Shown piece by piece: positions 36,090 to 45,327 of a stretch of 64,000 nucleotides of DNA. Under the pieces are notes generated by a model. It searched no databases. It worked only from the letters and a program-made list of their open reading frames with translations, and was not told the origin of the DNA. Origin of the DNA: Sphingosinicella sp. CPCC 101087 (lineage in GTDB: Bacteria; Pseudomonadota; Alphaproteobacteria; Sphingomonadales; Sphingomonadaceae); NCBI RefSeq assembly GCF_004151485.1, contig NZ_SBFF01000008.1, positions 1 through 64,000 on the forward strand, read 5' to 3'. A program made the position numbers and the translations under genes. Each line of letters starts with the position of its first letter. Position 1 is the stretch's first letter.

Positions 36090-36731
36090 TCACGACGCAG
36101 CCTCGGGTGGGAAATTCCTCAGCATCGCGGCGGCAATCGGCGGAAAGGCGTCGGCCCGTTCGGCGATCCCATGGAGCTTCGGGCAGCGTGCTTTCAGCCA
36201 CGCCCGACGCGGGCGCCAGTGCGACATCGCGCCGACATAGACGTCGAGCGCCGACGGCCGCTCACCCAGGACCCATGGCCCCTCGCCCGTCTGGGACTCG
36301 AACTGCTCCCACAGAGACCGGCGATAGGAATCGATCCGCTCGACGAGCTGATCGGCGGCCTCGGGCGCCCAGCGCTCGGGATAGTCGCGGAAGGTGAAGG
36401 TCGGGTAGAGCGCCGAGACGAACCAGACGAGCCGGTTGAGAAAGGACGCGCGGAGCGGGTCGCCGGGCGGCGGCGCGAGTCCGGCCTCCGGATGGCGCTC
36501 GGCGAGATGAAACGCGATCGCGGCGCTTTCGGTGAGCGCCTGCCCGTCCGGCCCGATCAGGGTGGGGACGCGGGCGAGCGGATTGACCGCGAGCAACCGC
36601 TCGCGTGCCTCCCCCGGCCTGTCGAAGCCCGCGACGTCGACGAACGCGTACGGCTCCCCCACCCAATCGAGCATCGCCTCGGCCAGCGACGAACCCCATC
36701 CGCGCACCCCGAACAGCTGCCATTCGCTCAT
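36090..36731 (-). CDS. Glutathione S-transferase family protein
   Basis: A 213-aa soluble protein. The N-terminal thioredoxin-like domain (WQLFGVRGWGSSLAEAMLDW, NPLARVPTLIGPDGQALTES) is followed by AIAFHLAERHP. The helical domain contains WVLGERPSALDVYVGAMSHW, the usual GST capping motif region. The substrate is unknown. It starts 43 nt after treY on the same strand and may be read from the glucan operon, although its chemistry is unrelated. Confidence 0.85.
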   Translation of the reverse strand: MSEWQLFGVRGWGSSLAEAMLDWVGEPYAFVDVAGFDRPGEARERLLAVNPLARVPTLIGPDGQALTESAAIAFHLAERHPEAGLAPPPGDPLRASFLNRLVWFVSALYPTFTFRDYPERWAPEAADQLVERIDSYRRSLWEQFESQTGEGPWVLGERPSALDVYVGAMSHWRPRRAWLKARCPKLHGIAERADAFPPIAAAMLRNFPPEAAS

Positions 36732-36774
36732 CCTTGCCGCCTCCGAAGAAGGGATTTCCGACCGGCCCCGTGGC

Positions 36775-39219
36775 TTACCGCACCACCGGCTTCAATGCGC
36801 CCCGCTCGATCCTCGAAAGGTGCACCGGCAGCGTCTCGAACAGATCGGCGACACGCGGCTCCCCAGCCGCAGCGAGGCGGGTATTTTCCCAGAAATCCGC
36901 CGGCGGTGCCCGGTGCCCGGTCCCCGCCAGCGCCGGCGCGCAGCGAAGCGCAGCGGCTCCGAGCAGCCCTGATTCACCGCGCCGGCGTATGAAGGCGAGC
37001 ATATGTTCCGCGCGGGGTCCCTCGACGCCGACCGGCTCCCAGCTCCCCTCGGACCAGAGGTCGGCATGGGCGCGTCGCGCGCCAAGCATCTGCGCGATCA
37101 GCCGCTGCTTGGCCGCGTCGAATCCGTGCGGCTCCGCGGCACCAAGAGCCTCCGCGCGTGCCGTGTAATCCACCGGTCGACGATTGTCGGGATCGACCAT
37201 GCTGAAGTCGGCAAATTCGCACCCCTGATAGCAATCGGGCACGCCCGGCGCGGCGCAGCGCAAGAAGACCTGGACCAGCGAATTGGCCTCCGCGGCCGGC
37301 GCAATACGGCCGACGAAGGCCCGTGCCTCATCGAGGAAAGCCGCCGAACGAGTCGGATCGAGCAGCCGCTCCACAAAGCCGCGGCAGCGGCCTTCATAGG
37401 ATTCGTTCGGCTGGGTCCAGGACGAGCGCAGCTTCGCCTCGCGCAGCGCCTTCTCCATCCACGCCCACAGCCGCTCCCGGAAGGCTGCGCAGGAATCCGC
37501 CTCCTCGATCGCCAGCGCCGCCGGCCAGGCTCCGACCAGCATCTGGTAGAGCATATATTCGTCGCCCGGATCGATCCCGCTTTGGGCGGCGCCATTCGCC
37601 CGGCGCCACGATTCCGCCGCGGTGATCCATTCCTCCGCGAGCTCGCTCAGGACGGCGAGGCGCGCGCGAACGTCCTCGCCGCGCTTGTGGTCGTGGGTCG
37701 CCGTGGCGAGCATCGCTCCGGGCCAACGCTCGCCGCGGCCCGCCATCGCCGCCTGGAAGGACTCGACGTCCATCGAAAACCGGCGCGGATCGAACCCGAC
37801 ATCGTTGCGCGAGAGCAGACGGCCGTAGCGGTAGAAGGCCGTATCCTCGACGGCCTTGGCGGCGATCGGGGCCGAGAGCTGGCGAAAGCGGCGGCGGGCA
37901 TCGGCGAGGCGTGCGGGCGGCGCAGGATCGGCTCCGGGGGTATCATCGGGGACGTCCGGGGCGAGCCAGGCGAGCAGCCGGTCGAGCACGTCCGCCTCGC
38001 CCGGGGGTGCGAGCGGAAGCGCCCGGCCGCGCACGTCGGCGAGCAGAGGTGCATCGGCGGCGTCGCCATAACCGCGATAGACGGGAAAAGCCTGGAGCAG
38101 CGCCTCGATGGCCCGGCGGAGGCTCGGCTTGGTGAAAGCCCTCGTCTCGTCCGAACAATCGGCCACCGCTGCGAATGCCTCGACACAGGCCGCGAGCTGG
38201 CCCTCGAACTCCCATGCGAGGATTTGCCGTCGCGCAAGGAGCTCCTCGCCGCCGGCGTCGAGGGCGCGGCTGCTGACCTGCGACCAGTGCCGGGCGAGCG
38301 GCGCCTCGCCGGCCGGATCGTGAAGCAGCGCGGCGACCTGTTCCATGAAATCATAACCGCTCGTGCCGTCTACGCCCCACTCTTCGCGCAGCGACTCACC
38401 CGGACCGAGTATTTTCTCCACGAGGATCCAGGCGTCCGCCCCGAGACGCGATCGAAGTCGGCGGCAATAGGCGGCCGGATCGGCGAGGCCGTCGACATGG
38501 TCGACGCGCACGCCGTCGATCAAACCCTCGGAATGAAGCCTGAAATAGAGGGCGTGGGTCGCCTCGAAGACCGCCTCGTCTTCGACACGGACGCCGGCCA
38601 GGCCGGTGATGGTGAAGAATCGCCGCCAGTTGAGCAGATCGTTGGCGGCGCGCCACCAGGCGAGCCGGTAATGCTGGCGCTCGAGCAAGGCCGCCAGGTC
38701 ACCGCCCGACTGGTCCTCGTCGCGGAGCGGATAGAGATCGGCGCCGTGCGCGAGGATCCAGAGCCGCCCCTCGTGTCGCTCCAGGCGAAGGTCGCCGGCC
38801 GCGATCGCCACCTCGGGCGGTGCGCCGAGGAAGGGCAGCAGGATCTTGTCGCTCCAATCGACGTCGAAATAGTCGGCGAACGCACTGGCCCTTCCCTTGG
38901 CGAGCAGGTCGTTCCACCAGGAATTGGCGCCGCCCGTCACGCTCATATGATTGGGCACGATGTCGAGGATCAGCCCCATGCCCTCGGCGCGCAGCCGGCC
39001 CGCCAGCCGCCGGAACCCCGCTTCGCCACCCAGTTCGGGATTGATCCGGGTCGGATCGATCACATCGTAGCCGTGGGTAGATCCCGCCTGGGCTGCGGTC
39101 ACCGGCGAGGCATAGACATGGCTAATCCCCAGGTCGCGCAGATAGGGCACGATCGCTTCGGCCTGGTCGAAGGTGAAGGCCGAGTTGAACTGCAACCGAT
39201 AGGTGGCGCGCGGCCTCAT
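36775..39219 (-). CDS. treY: Malto-oligosyltrehalose synthase
   Basis: GH13 enzyme that turns the reducing-end linkage of linear malto-oligosaccharides into an alpha,alpha-1,1 bond, giving maltooligosyl-trehalose. It has 814 aa and starts MRPRATYRLQFNSAFTFDQA, the family opening. Catalytic residues: Asp in GVRVDHVDGLADP, Glu in WILVEKILGPGE, Asp in ATATHDHKRGEDVRARL (family signature). Further motifs are VPNHMSVTG and YQGCEFADFSMVDPDNRRP. The ATG overlaps the malQ stop (ATGA). Its normal partner TreZ, which releases trehalose, is not in the window. Confidence 0.95.
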   Translation of the reverse strand: MRPRATYRLQFNSAFTFDQAEAIVPYLRDLGISHVYASPVTAAQAGSTHGYDVIDPTRINPELGGEAGFRRLAGRLRAEGMGLILDIVPNHMSVTGGANSWWNDLLAKGRASAFADYFDVDWSDKILLPFLGAPPEVAIAAGDLRLERHEGRLWILAHGADLYPLRDEDQSGGDLAALLERQHYRLAWWRAANDLLNWRRFFTITGLAGVRVEDEAVFEATHALYFRLHSEGLIDGVRVDHVDGLADPAAYCRRLRSRLGADAWILVEKILGPGESLREEWGVDGTSGYDFMEQVAALLHDPAGEAPLARHWSQVSSRALDAGGEELLARRQILAWEFEGQLAACVEAFAAVADCSDETRAFTKPSLRRAIEALLQAFPVYRGYGDAADAPLLADVRGRALPLAPPGEADVLDRLLAWLAPDVPDDTPGADPAPPARLADARRRFRQLSAPIAAKAVEDTAFYRYGRLLSRNDVGFDPRRFSMDVESFQAAMAGRGERWPGAMLATATHDHKRGEDVRARLAVLSELAEEWITAAESWRRANGAAQSGIDPGDEYMLYQMLVGAWPAALAIEEADSCAAFRERLWAWMEKALREAKLRSSWTQPNESYEGRCRGFVERLLDPTRSAAFLDEARAFVGRIAPAAEANSLVQVFLRCAAPGVPDCYQGCEFADFSMVDPDNRRPVDYTARAEALGAAEPHGFDAAKQRLIAQMLGARRAHADLWSEGSWEPVGVEGPRAEHMLAFIRRRGESGLLGAAALRCAPALAGTGHRAPPADFWENTRLAAAGEPRVADLFETLPVHLSRIERGALKPVVR

Positions 39220-41072
39220 GAGCGCCTCGCCGCTGCAAGTTTCGCCACCCGCTCGCGCACCGGCGGCGCGTCGAGCATGTCCTCGGCTAGCACCGGGAGG
39301 CGCCGTCGCCAGTTTGGATGTTCGTCTATCGTGCCGGGAAGGTTGGGTTGCTCGGCGAGCCCCAGCAGGTCCTCGGCGGGAATGATCGCGATGCGGCAGC
39401 GGCTGCGGCCCGTCTGCTCGATCGCCGCGGTCACGGCCCGCTCCGGCTGGTCCTTCGCCGGCTCTCGGCCCCCGTCGCCGATTGCCCGCCAAAGGCGGCG
39501 GCGCTCCTTCGCCCGCGCCGCCCGCTCCTCCGTCGACGAGGCGAATCCGCTCGATCGGCCGATCCGCCAGGTCCAGTCGATGTCGCGCTCGCACCACCAG
39601 CCGGCCACGGTCGGCAGATCGTGGGTCGAGGTCATCGCCGCGGCGCCCGCATCCCACTGGTCGGGAGGCTTGTAGCCGCCGCTGCGGGTCCGCTCGAACC
39701 AGAGGACGCGCATGCCGAGCAGACCGCGCGAGTCCATCTCCTCGCCGAAGCCCGGCGGGATCGTGCCGAGGTCCTCCCCGACGACGATCGCCTTGGCCCG
39801 CCAGGATTCGAGCGCGAGCAGCCGCATCAGATCCCGTTCCGGGCAGTCGAGATAGACGCCTTCGGTCGCCGGGAAGCCGTGCGGCACCACCCACAGACGC
39901 TTCAGGCCGAGCGCATGGTCGATCCGGATCCCGCCCGCATGTCGCAAGGCCGCCCGAATCGTCGCGATGAAGTCGCGAAACCCGGTCCGCTTCAATCCTG
40001 GCGGCGAGAAAGTGGTGATACCCCAGTCCTGCCCCTCCGGTCCGAGCAGATCGGGCGGAGCTCCGACCGAAAGTCCGGAAAGCAGGGCGCCTTGCGCGCT
40101 CCACGCATGGCTCCCGCCCGGATCCATGCCGACCGCCATGTCGGCGATGATCCCGATGCCCATGCCCGCATCCCGCGCGGCAGCCTGGGCGCCGGCGAGA
40201 CCCTGGTCGGCGAGCCATTGCAGGAACAGGTAAAAGCCGATCTCGTCGGCGTGTCCGCGGGCGAATTCGGCGACCGCCGCGCCGGCAGGATCGCGATAGG
40301 CTTCGGGCCATTCGTGCCAGCCGCGGCTGCCGCGCTCCCGCAGGAAATGCGCGTAGAGGGCGTCATAGCGGGCGTGGCGCTCCAGACTCTCCCCCTGCTC
40401 GCGGCGAAAGACCTCGACGGCGTCGCGCGTCTCGGGATCGCGCGCGTCGTAACGCCGCCGCAGGCGCGCCAGCCGCTCGGGAATGGCGCCTTCCCAGTCG
40501 ATCAGCTCGCCCGCGGTCTCGAAGGCAGGCGGCGTGCCCGGATCGGCGAAAAGGACGTTGAGGAACAGCCGTGTCGATGGGCCGTAGGGACTGTAGCGGA
40601 CGGGGTCCGCCGGGAAGAGGGCGTGGACCGGGCTGATCGCCAGCGCGTCCGCGCCGGCCTGGCCGGCCGCGGCGGCGAGACGGGCGAGCGCGGCGAAGTC
40701 GCCGAATGGCTCCCCGCGCCGGTCGCGCAGCGACGGAAGCTGGACCGCCGCGCCCCACGCCTTGCGCCCGGGAACGGCATCGTCCGGCGTCCAGGCGCGC
40801 GGCGGAGCGACGGCGACGGTGAGGTCTCCCGCATCGTGATAGCCCGGCTCGTCATAGCCCGGCAGCATGCGGCCCGAAGGCAACCGAACCGGCTCGCCGA
40901 GCTCGGCAGTGACCAGTGGCGGCGTCTCGCTTTCGCCCGTCTCGCCGAGCGCATCGAGAGCCGCGACGAGCGTATCGTCGCTCACCACCTGTGCCTTGCC
41001 CGCCGCATCGGTCCACTGCCGCTGAAGGCCCGCCTCCCGTGCGCGGCGGTGAAGCGGGCTTTCGCCGCTCAT
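39216..41072 (-). CDS. malQ: 4-alpha-glucanotransferase (amylomaltase)
   Basis: GH77 enzyme that disproportionates linear alpha-1,4-glucans, 618 aa. Motifs are GAAVQLPSLRDRRGEPFGDF, VRYSPYGPSTRLFLNVLF, the catalytic Asp in GGIRIDHALGLKRLW, Glu in AIVVGEDLGTIPPGF and Asp in MTSTHDLPTVAGWW. An N-terminal part of about 100 residues precedes the catalytic domain, as in the longer bacterial MalQ type. It overlaps glgX upstream and treY downstream by ATGA. It would recycle the linear chains released by GlgX. Confidence 0.93.
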   Translation of the reverse strand: MSGESPLHRRAREAGLQRQWTDAAGKAQVVSDDTLVAALDALGETGESETPPLVTAELGEPVRLPSGRMLPGYDEPGYHDAGDLTVAVAPPRAWTPDDAVPGRKAWGAAVQLPSLRDRRGEPFGDFAALARLAAAAGQAGADALAISPVHALFPADPVRYSPYGPSTRLFLNVLFADPGTPPAFETAGELIDWEGAIPERLARLRRRYDARDPETRDAVEVFRREQGESLERHARYDALYAHFLRERGSRGWHEWPEAYRDPAGAAVAEFARGHADEIGFYLFLQWLADQGLAGAQAAARDAGMGIGIIADMAVGMDPGGSHAWSAQGALLSGLSVGAPPDLLGPEGQDWGITTFSPPGLKRTGFRDFIATIRAALRHAGGIRIDHALGLKRLWVVPHGFPATEGVYLDCPERDLMRLLALESWRAKAIVVGEDLGTIPPGFGEEMDSRGLLGMRVLWFERTRSGGYKPPDQWDAGAAAMTSTHDLPTVAGWWCERDIDWTWRIGRSSGFASSTEERAARAKERRRLWRAIGDGGREPAKDQPERAVTAAIEQTGRSRCRIAIIPAEDLLGLAEQPNLPGTIDEHPNWRRRLPVLAEDMLDAPPVRERVAKLAAARRS

Positions 41073-43162
41073 TCGACCGAGCTTTCCCAGGCGATGATCG
41101 CCGCCGCATGGGGCATCAGATAATAGCGGTCTTTGATTTCATGCTCCTCGAGGTCGGGATGGGCGCTGTCGATGAGCAGACGCCGGACCGCCGAGGGCGG
41201 CGGCAGATTGTAGACCAGCGCCTCGTCGGAGCTGTTGAGGACGAGACAGACGATTTCGGTCCTGCCGCTGTCGAGGCGGCGGGCCAGCCGCATGACCAGC
41301 GCCCGCCCCTCCCCATTGTCCCAATCCTCCTGCGCGAGCGGCATGCCGCGCTCGTCCCACCAGTCGATGTCGGGCAGGCCGGGCACGACTTCGTCGCCGT
41401 AGAAATAGCGGCGGCTGCACAGCAGAGGGTAGCGAAGCCGGATCTTGATCAGCCGTCGAGTGAAGTCGATCAGCGACTCCCCCTCCGCCTCGCGCGCGCG
41501 GCGCCAGTCGAACCAGCTTATTTCATTGTCCTGGCAATATGCATTGTTGTTTCCGCCCTGGCTGCGGGCGAACTCGTCGCCGCCGAGCAGCATCGGGGTC
41601 CCGTGGGATCCGAACAGGGTCACCAGCATCGAGCGGCGGACCCGCGCCCGCATGGCGTTCACCGCCGCATCGTCGGTAGGTCCTTCATGGCCCCAGTTGC
41701 GCGACAGATTCTCGCTGTGGCCGTCCTCGTTATTCTCGAGATTGGCATCGTTGTGGCGCTGATCGTAAGCGGTAAGGTCGGCCAGCGTGAATCCATCGTG
41801 GCTGGTGAGGAAGTTGACGCTCGCCCAGGGGCGGCGTGCCCGGCGGTTGAACATGTCGCCCGAGCCTGAGAGACGGGCGGCGAGTTCGCCGCGCATGCTC
41901 GAATCGCCGCGCCAGTAGCGCCGTACCGCATCGCGGTAGCGGTCGTTCCATTCGGCGAAGCCGGGCGGGTGGTTGCCGAGCTGATAGCCGCCGGGGCCGA
42001 CGTCCCAGGGCTCCGATATCAGCTTGATTCGCTGCAGCACCGGATCCTGACGGAGCACGTCGAAAAAGGCGGCGCCCGGCTTGAAGCCTTCGTCGGTACG
42101 CCCGAGCACCGTGCCCAGATCGAAGCGAAAGCCGTCAATGCCGAACGAGGTGACCCAGTAGCGAAGCGAATCCGCGACCATCTGGATGACCCGCGCCTTC
42201 GACATGTTGAGCGTGTTGCCGGTACCGGTGTCGTTCACCGTGTAGCGGGGCTGGCCGTCGACCAGCCGATAATAGGTCGCATTGTCGAGGCCCCGCCACG
42301 ACAGGGTCGCGCCCCGCTCGGAGCCCTCGGCCGTATGATTGTAGACGACGTCGAGGATTACCTCGATTCCGGCCGCGTGCAGCCGCCGGACCGCCAGCCG
42401 CAGCTCGTCATGGCTTTCGCCCGCGAAATAGCGCGGCTCGGGCGTGAAGAAGGAAAGCGTATTGTAGCCCCAGTAATTGCTGAGGCCCTTTTCCTGGAGG
42501 AATCGCTCGGAAACGTAGGCGTGGATCGGAAGCAGCTCGATCGCCGTGATCCCGAGGCGCTTCAGATGATCGATCACGGGCGCACTGGCGAGGGCCGCGA
42601 AGGTACCGCGCTCGCGCGGCCCCACTTCCTCGAACAATTTGCTCAGGCCGCGGACATGCGCCTCGTAGATCACCGTTTCCGACCAAGGGACGTTGGGCCG
42701 CACGTCCCCCGACCAGTCGAAGGCGGCGTGGGTCACCACGGCCTTGGGCATGGCCGGCGCGCTGTCGCGCCGGTCGAAGCTCATGTCGGCGCGCGACGAG
42801 CGCACCCGATAGCCGTGCAGCGCGTCGGTCCATTTCAGCGAGCCGACCAGGCTTTTGGCGTAAGGATCGAGCAGAAGCTTGTTCGGGTTGAACCGGTGGC
42901 CTTCCTCCGGCGCATAGGGGCCATAGGCGCGATAGCCGTAGACCAGACCGGGCAGCGCGTCGGGAAGGTAGCCGTGCCAGACCTCGTCGGTCCATTCGGG
43001 CAGCACGTAGCGGGCGATCTCGCGCTTGCCCGCCGGGTCGAAAAGGCAAAGTTCGATCTTCTCGGCATGGGCCGAGAAGACCGCGAAATTGATCCCCGTG
43101 CCGTCGAACGTGGCGCCGAGCGGATAAGGGGATCCGGCCTCCAGCCGGTCAAGGCGCGCCAT
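41069..43162 (-). CDS. glgX: Glycogen debranching enzyme
   Basis: GH13 isoamylase-type enzyme cleaving alpha-1,6 branches, 697 aa. The N-terminal CBM48 domain (SPYPLGATFDGTGINFAVFS) is followed by the barrel with VVYNHTAEGSERGATLSWRG. Catalytic residues: Asp in GIDGFRFDLGTVLGR, Glu in LISEPWDVGPGGYQLG, Asp in FLTSHDGFTLADL. It also has GGDEFARSQGGNNNAYCQDN, diagnostic for GlgX. The start is coupled to the glgB stop (TGATG). Confidence 0.95.
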   Translation of the reverse strand: MARLDRLEAGSPYPLGATFDGTGINFAVFSAHAEKIELCLFDPAGKREIARYVLPEWTDEVWHGYLPDALPGLVYGYRAYGPYAPEEGHRFNPNKLLLDPYAKSLVGSLKWTDALHGYRVRSSRADMSFDRRDSAPAMPKAVVTHAAFDWSGDVRPNVPWSETVIYEAHVRGLSKLFEEVGPRERGTFAALASAPVIDHLKRLGITAIELLPIHAYVSERFLQEKGLSNYWGYNTLSFFTPEPRYFAGESHDELRLAVRRLHAAGIEVILDVVYNHTAEGSERGATLSWRGLDNATYYRLVDGQPRYTVNDTGTGNTLNMSKARVIQMVADSLRYWVTSFGIDGFRFDLGTVLGRTDEGFKPGAAFFDVLRQDPVLQRIKLISEPWDVGPGGYQLGNHPPGFAEWNDRYRDAVRRYWRGDSSMRGELAARLSGSGDMFNRRARRPWASVNFLTSHDGFTLADLTAYDQRHNDANLENNEDGHSENLSRNWGHEGPTDDAAVNAMRARVRRSMLVTLFGSHGTPMLLGGDEFARSQGGNNNAYCQDNEISWFDWRRAREAEGESLIDFTRRLIKIRLRYPLLCSRRYFYGDEVVPGLPDIDWWDERGMPLAQEDWDNGEGRALVMRLARRLDSGRTEIVCLVLNSSDEALVYNLPPPSAVRRLLIDSAHPDLEEHEIKDRYYLMPHAAAIIAWESSVE

Positions 43163-45327
43163 CACTCTTCTTCCTCGTAGCGCAGCATCAGGGCCGCGAG
43201 AGGAGGGAGGACGCATGCCGCCGACGCCGGGTTCCCGTCGGCCTGAACGAAACCCTGATTGCCCCGGTCGCTGCCGCCGTAGATCGCGGCATCGGTGTTC
43301 AGAAGCTCGCGCCAGCGCCCGGCGCCCGGCAGTGGCAGGCGATAGGCTTGGTGCGGCTGCGGAGTCATGTTGACGACGAAGGCGATCGGCGGATCGCCCG
43401 CCTCGCCCTTGCGAAGGAAGGCGAAGACGCTGTTCGCGGCATCGTCGCCCACCAGCCATTCGAACCCGTTCGGCTCGGCGTCGCGGCGGTGCAAGGCGGG
43501 CTCGGTCCGGTAGAGGCGGTTGAGGTCGCCGACCAGCCGCTGCAACCCGGCATGTTCCGGCCGCTCGAGCAGGTGCCAGGCGATCTCCGCATCATGCGAC
43601 CACTCGCTCTCCTGGCCGAGCTCGCCGCCCATGAAGAGCAGCTTCTTGCCGGGATGTGCCCACATGAAGGCGAGATAGGCGCGCAGAGTCGCCAGCTGCC
43701 GCCACCGGTCGCCCGGCATCTTGCCGAGCAGCGATCCCTTGCCGTGCACGACCTCGTCATGGCTGAGTGGAAGGACGAAGCGCTCGGTCCAGGCATAGAC
43801 GAGGGAGAAGGTCATCTCGTGGTGGTGCCAAGCGCGGTGGATCGGGTCCCGCTCGACATATTGGAGGCTGTCGTGCATCCAGCCCATGTTCCATTTGTAT
43901 GAGAAGCCGAGGCCGCCTTGCTCGACCGGCGCCGACACGCCGGGCCAGGCGGTCGATTCCTCTGCAATGGTGACGGCACCGGGGCAGCGCTCCGCCACGA
44001 TTCGGTTCAGCGCCTTCAGGAACGCGACGCTCTCCAGATTCTCCCGCCCGCCATGGACGTTCGGCACCCATTCGCCCGGTTTGCGGCTATAGTCGCGGTA
44101 GAGCATCGAGGCGACGGCATCGACCCTCAGCCCATCGATATGGAACGTCTCGAGCCACCACAGGGCCGAGGCGATCAGGAAACCGGCGACCTCGCTGCGG
44201 CCGAGATTGTAGATCAGGGTGTTCCAGTCCTGGTGATAGCCCTCCTTCGGATCGGCATGCTCGTAGAGATGGGTTCCGTCGAACATCGCCAGCCCGTGCG
44301 CGTCCGAGGGGAAATGCGCCGGCACCCAATCGAGGATGATTCCGATGCCCTCGCGGTGGCAGGCATCGACGAAGCCGGCGAATTCCTCCGGCGTCCCGAA
44401 GCGCGCCGAGGGCGCGAATTGCGACAGCGGCTGATAGCCCCAGGAGCCGCCGAACGGATGCTCCATGATCGGCATCAGCTCGATATGGGTGAAGCCCAGC
44501 TGCGCGACGTAGGGAACCAGCCGCTCGGAAAGGCCGCGCCAGTCGATCGAGCTTCCTTCCCCGAGCGGGCGTAGCCAGGATCCGGCATGGACCTCATAGA
44601 CGGCGATGGGAGCGTCGGGCCGCTGGCGCGCCGCGCGCGTCTCCATCCATTCGGAATCGGTCCAGCGGAAATCGGGCACCGGCGCCACCACAGATCCGGT
44701 GCGCGGCGGGCATTCGGTCGCCCGGGCGACCGGGTCGGCCTTGAGCAGGAGTTGCCCGTGCGCGCCGACAATCTCATATTTGTAGGTCTCGCCCGGCCCG
44801 ATCCGAGGCACGAACAGCTCCCAGACTCCCACTTCGGGCCGCAGCCGCATCGGGTGGCGCCGTCCGTCCCAGCTGTTGAAGTTGCCGACGACCGAGACGC
44901 GGCGAGCGTTGGGCGCCCATACCGCGAAGGCGACGCCCGGAACGCCGTCCATCTCGCCGGGCTGCGCGCCGAACCTGTCGGCCAGCCGCCAGTGGCGCCC
45001 TTCGCCGAACAGATGCAGGTCGAGCTCGCCGAGGACCAGCCCGAGCGCATAGGGATCCTCGGTCACCTGCTCGGCGCCCCCCGGCCAGCGAATATGAAGC
45101 AGATAGGAGGACTCGCCCTCCGGAAGCGTCCCGGTCCATAGCCCGTCGCCATGATGTTCGAGCCTGCCGATCGGCCGGCTGCCGTCGGACGACAGAAGGT
45201 CGACCGCCTCGGCGCCCGGCTGGAAGGTCCGCACGGTGCCGCCATGCGGCCCGAGCAGGGCGAACGGATCGGTGAGGCGGCCCGCCACCAGCTCGGCTGC
45301 GGCCTGCGCGAACCGGTCCTCGCTCAC
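43162..45327 (-). CDS. glgB: 1,4-alpha-glucan branching enzyme
   Basis: GH13 enzyme adding alpha-1,6 branches, 721 aa. It starts with GTG in a GTGA overlap with the treS-kinase gene. There are two N-terminal carbohydrate-binding-like domains ([37 protein letters not shown]), then the barrel with [19 protein letters not shown]. Catalytic residues: Asp in [15 protein letters not shown], Glu in [13 protein letters not shown], Asp in [20 protein letters not shown]. In the GlgE pathway it branches the glucan made from maltose-1-phosphate. Confidence 0.96.
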   Translation of the reverse strand: MSEDRFAQAAAELVAGRLTDPFALLGPHGGTVRTFQPGAEAVDLLSSDGSRPIGRLEHHGDGLWTGTLPEGESSYLLHIRWPGGAEQVTEDPYALGLVLGELDLHLFGEGRHWRLADRFGAQPGEMDGVPGVAFAVWAPNARRVSVVGNFNSWDGRRHPMRLRPEVGVWELFVPRIGPGETYKYEIVGAHGQLLLKADPVARATECPPRTGSVVAPVPDFRWTDSEWMETRAARQRPDAPIAVYEVHAGSWLRPLGEGSSIDWRGLSERLVPYVAQLGFTHIELMPIMEHPFGGSWGYQPLSQFAPSARFGTPEEFAGFVDACHREGIGIILDWVPAHFPSDAHGLAMFDGTHLYEHADPKEGYHQDWNTLIYNLGRSEVAGFLIASALWWLETFHIDGLRVDAVASMLYRDYSRKPGEWVPNVHGGRENLESVAFLKALNRIVAERCPGAVTIAEESTAWPGVSAPVEQGGLGFSYKWNMGWMHDSLQYVERDPIHRAWHHHEMTFSLVYAWTERFVLPLSHDEVVHGKGSLLGKMPGDRWRQLATLRAYLAFMWAHPGKKLLFMGGELGQESEWSHDAEIAWHLLERPEHAGLQRLVGDLNRLYRTEPALHRRDAEPNGFEWLVGDDAANSVFAFLRKGEAGDPPIAFVVNMTPQPHQAYRLPLPGAGRWRELLNTDAAIYGGSDRGNQGFVQADGNPASAACVLPPLAALMLRYEEEE

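Noticed and set aside
37003..39675. Plus-strand ORF of 890 codons
   Set aside because: Antisense of treY and the malQ end.
36775..40311. Extended 1,178-codon treY frame
   Set aside because: The first 364 codons overlap malQ in another frame and are Arg-rich; the real start is the ATG at 39219.
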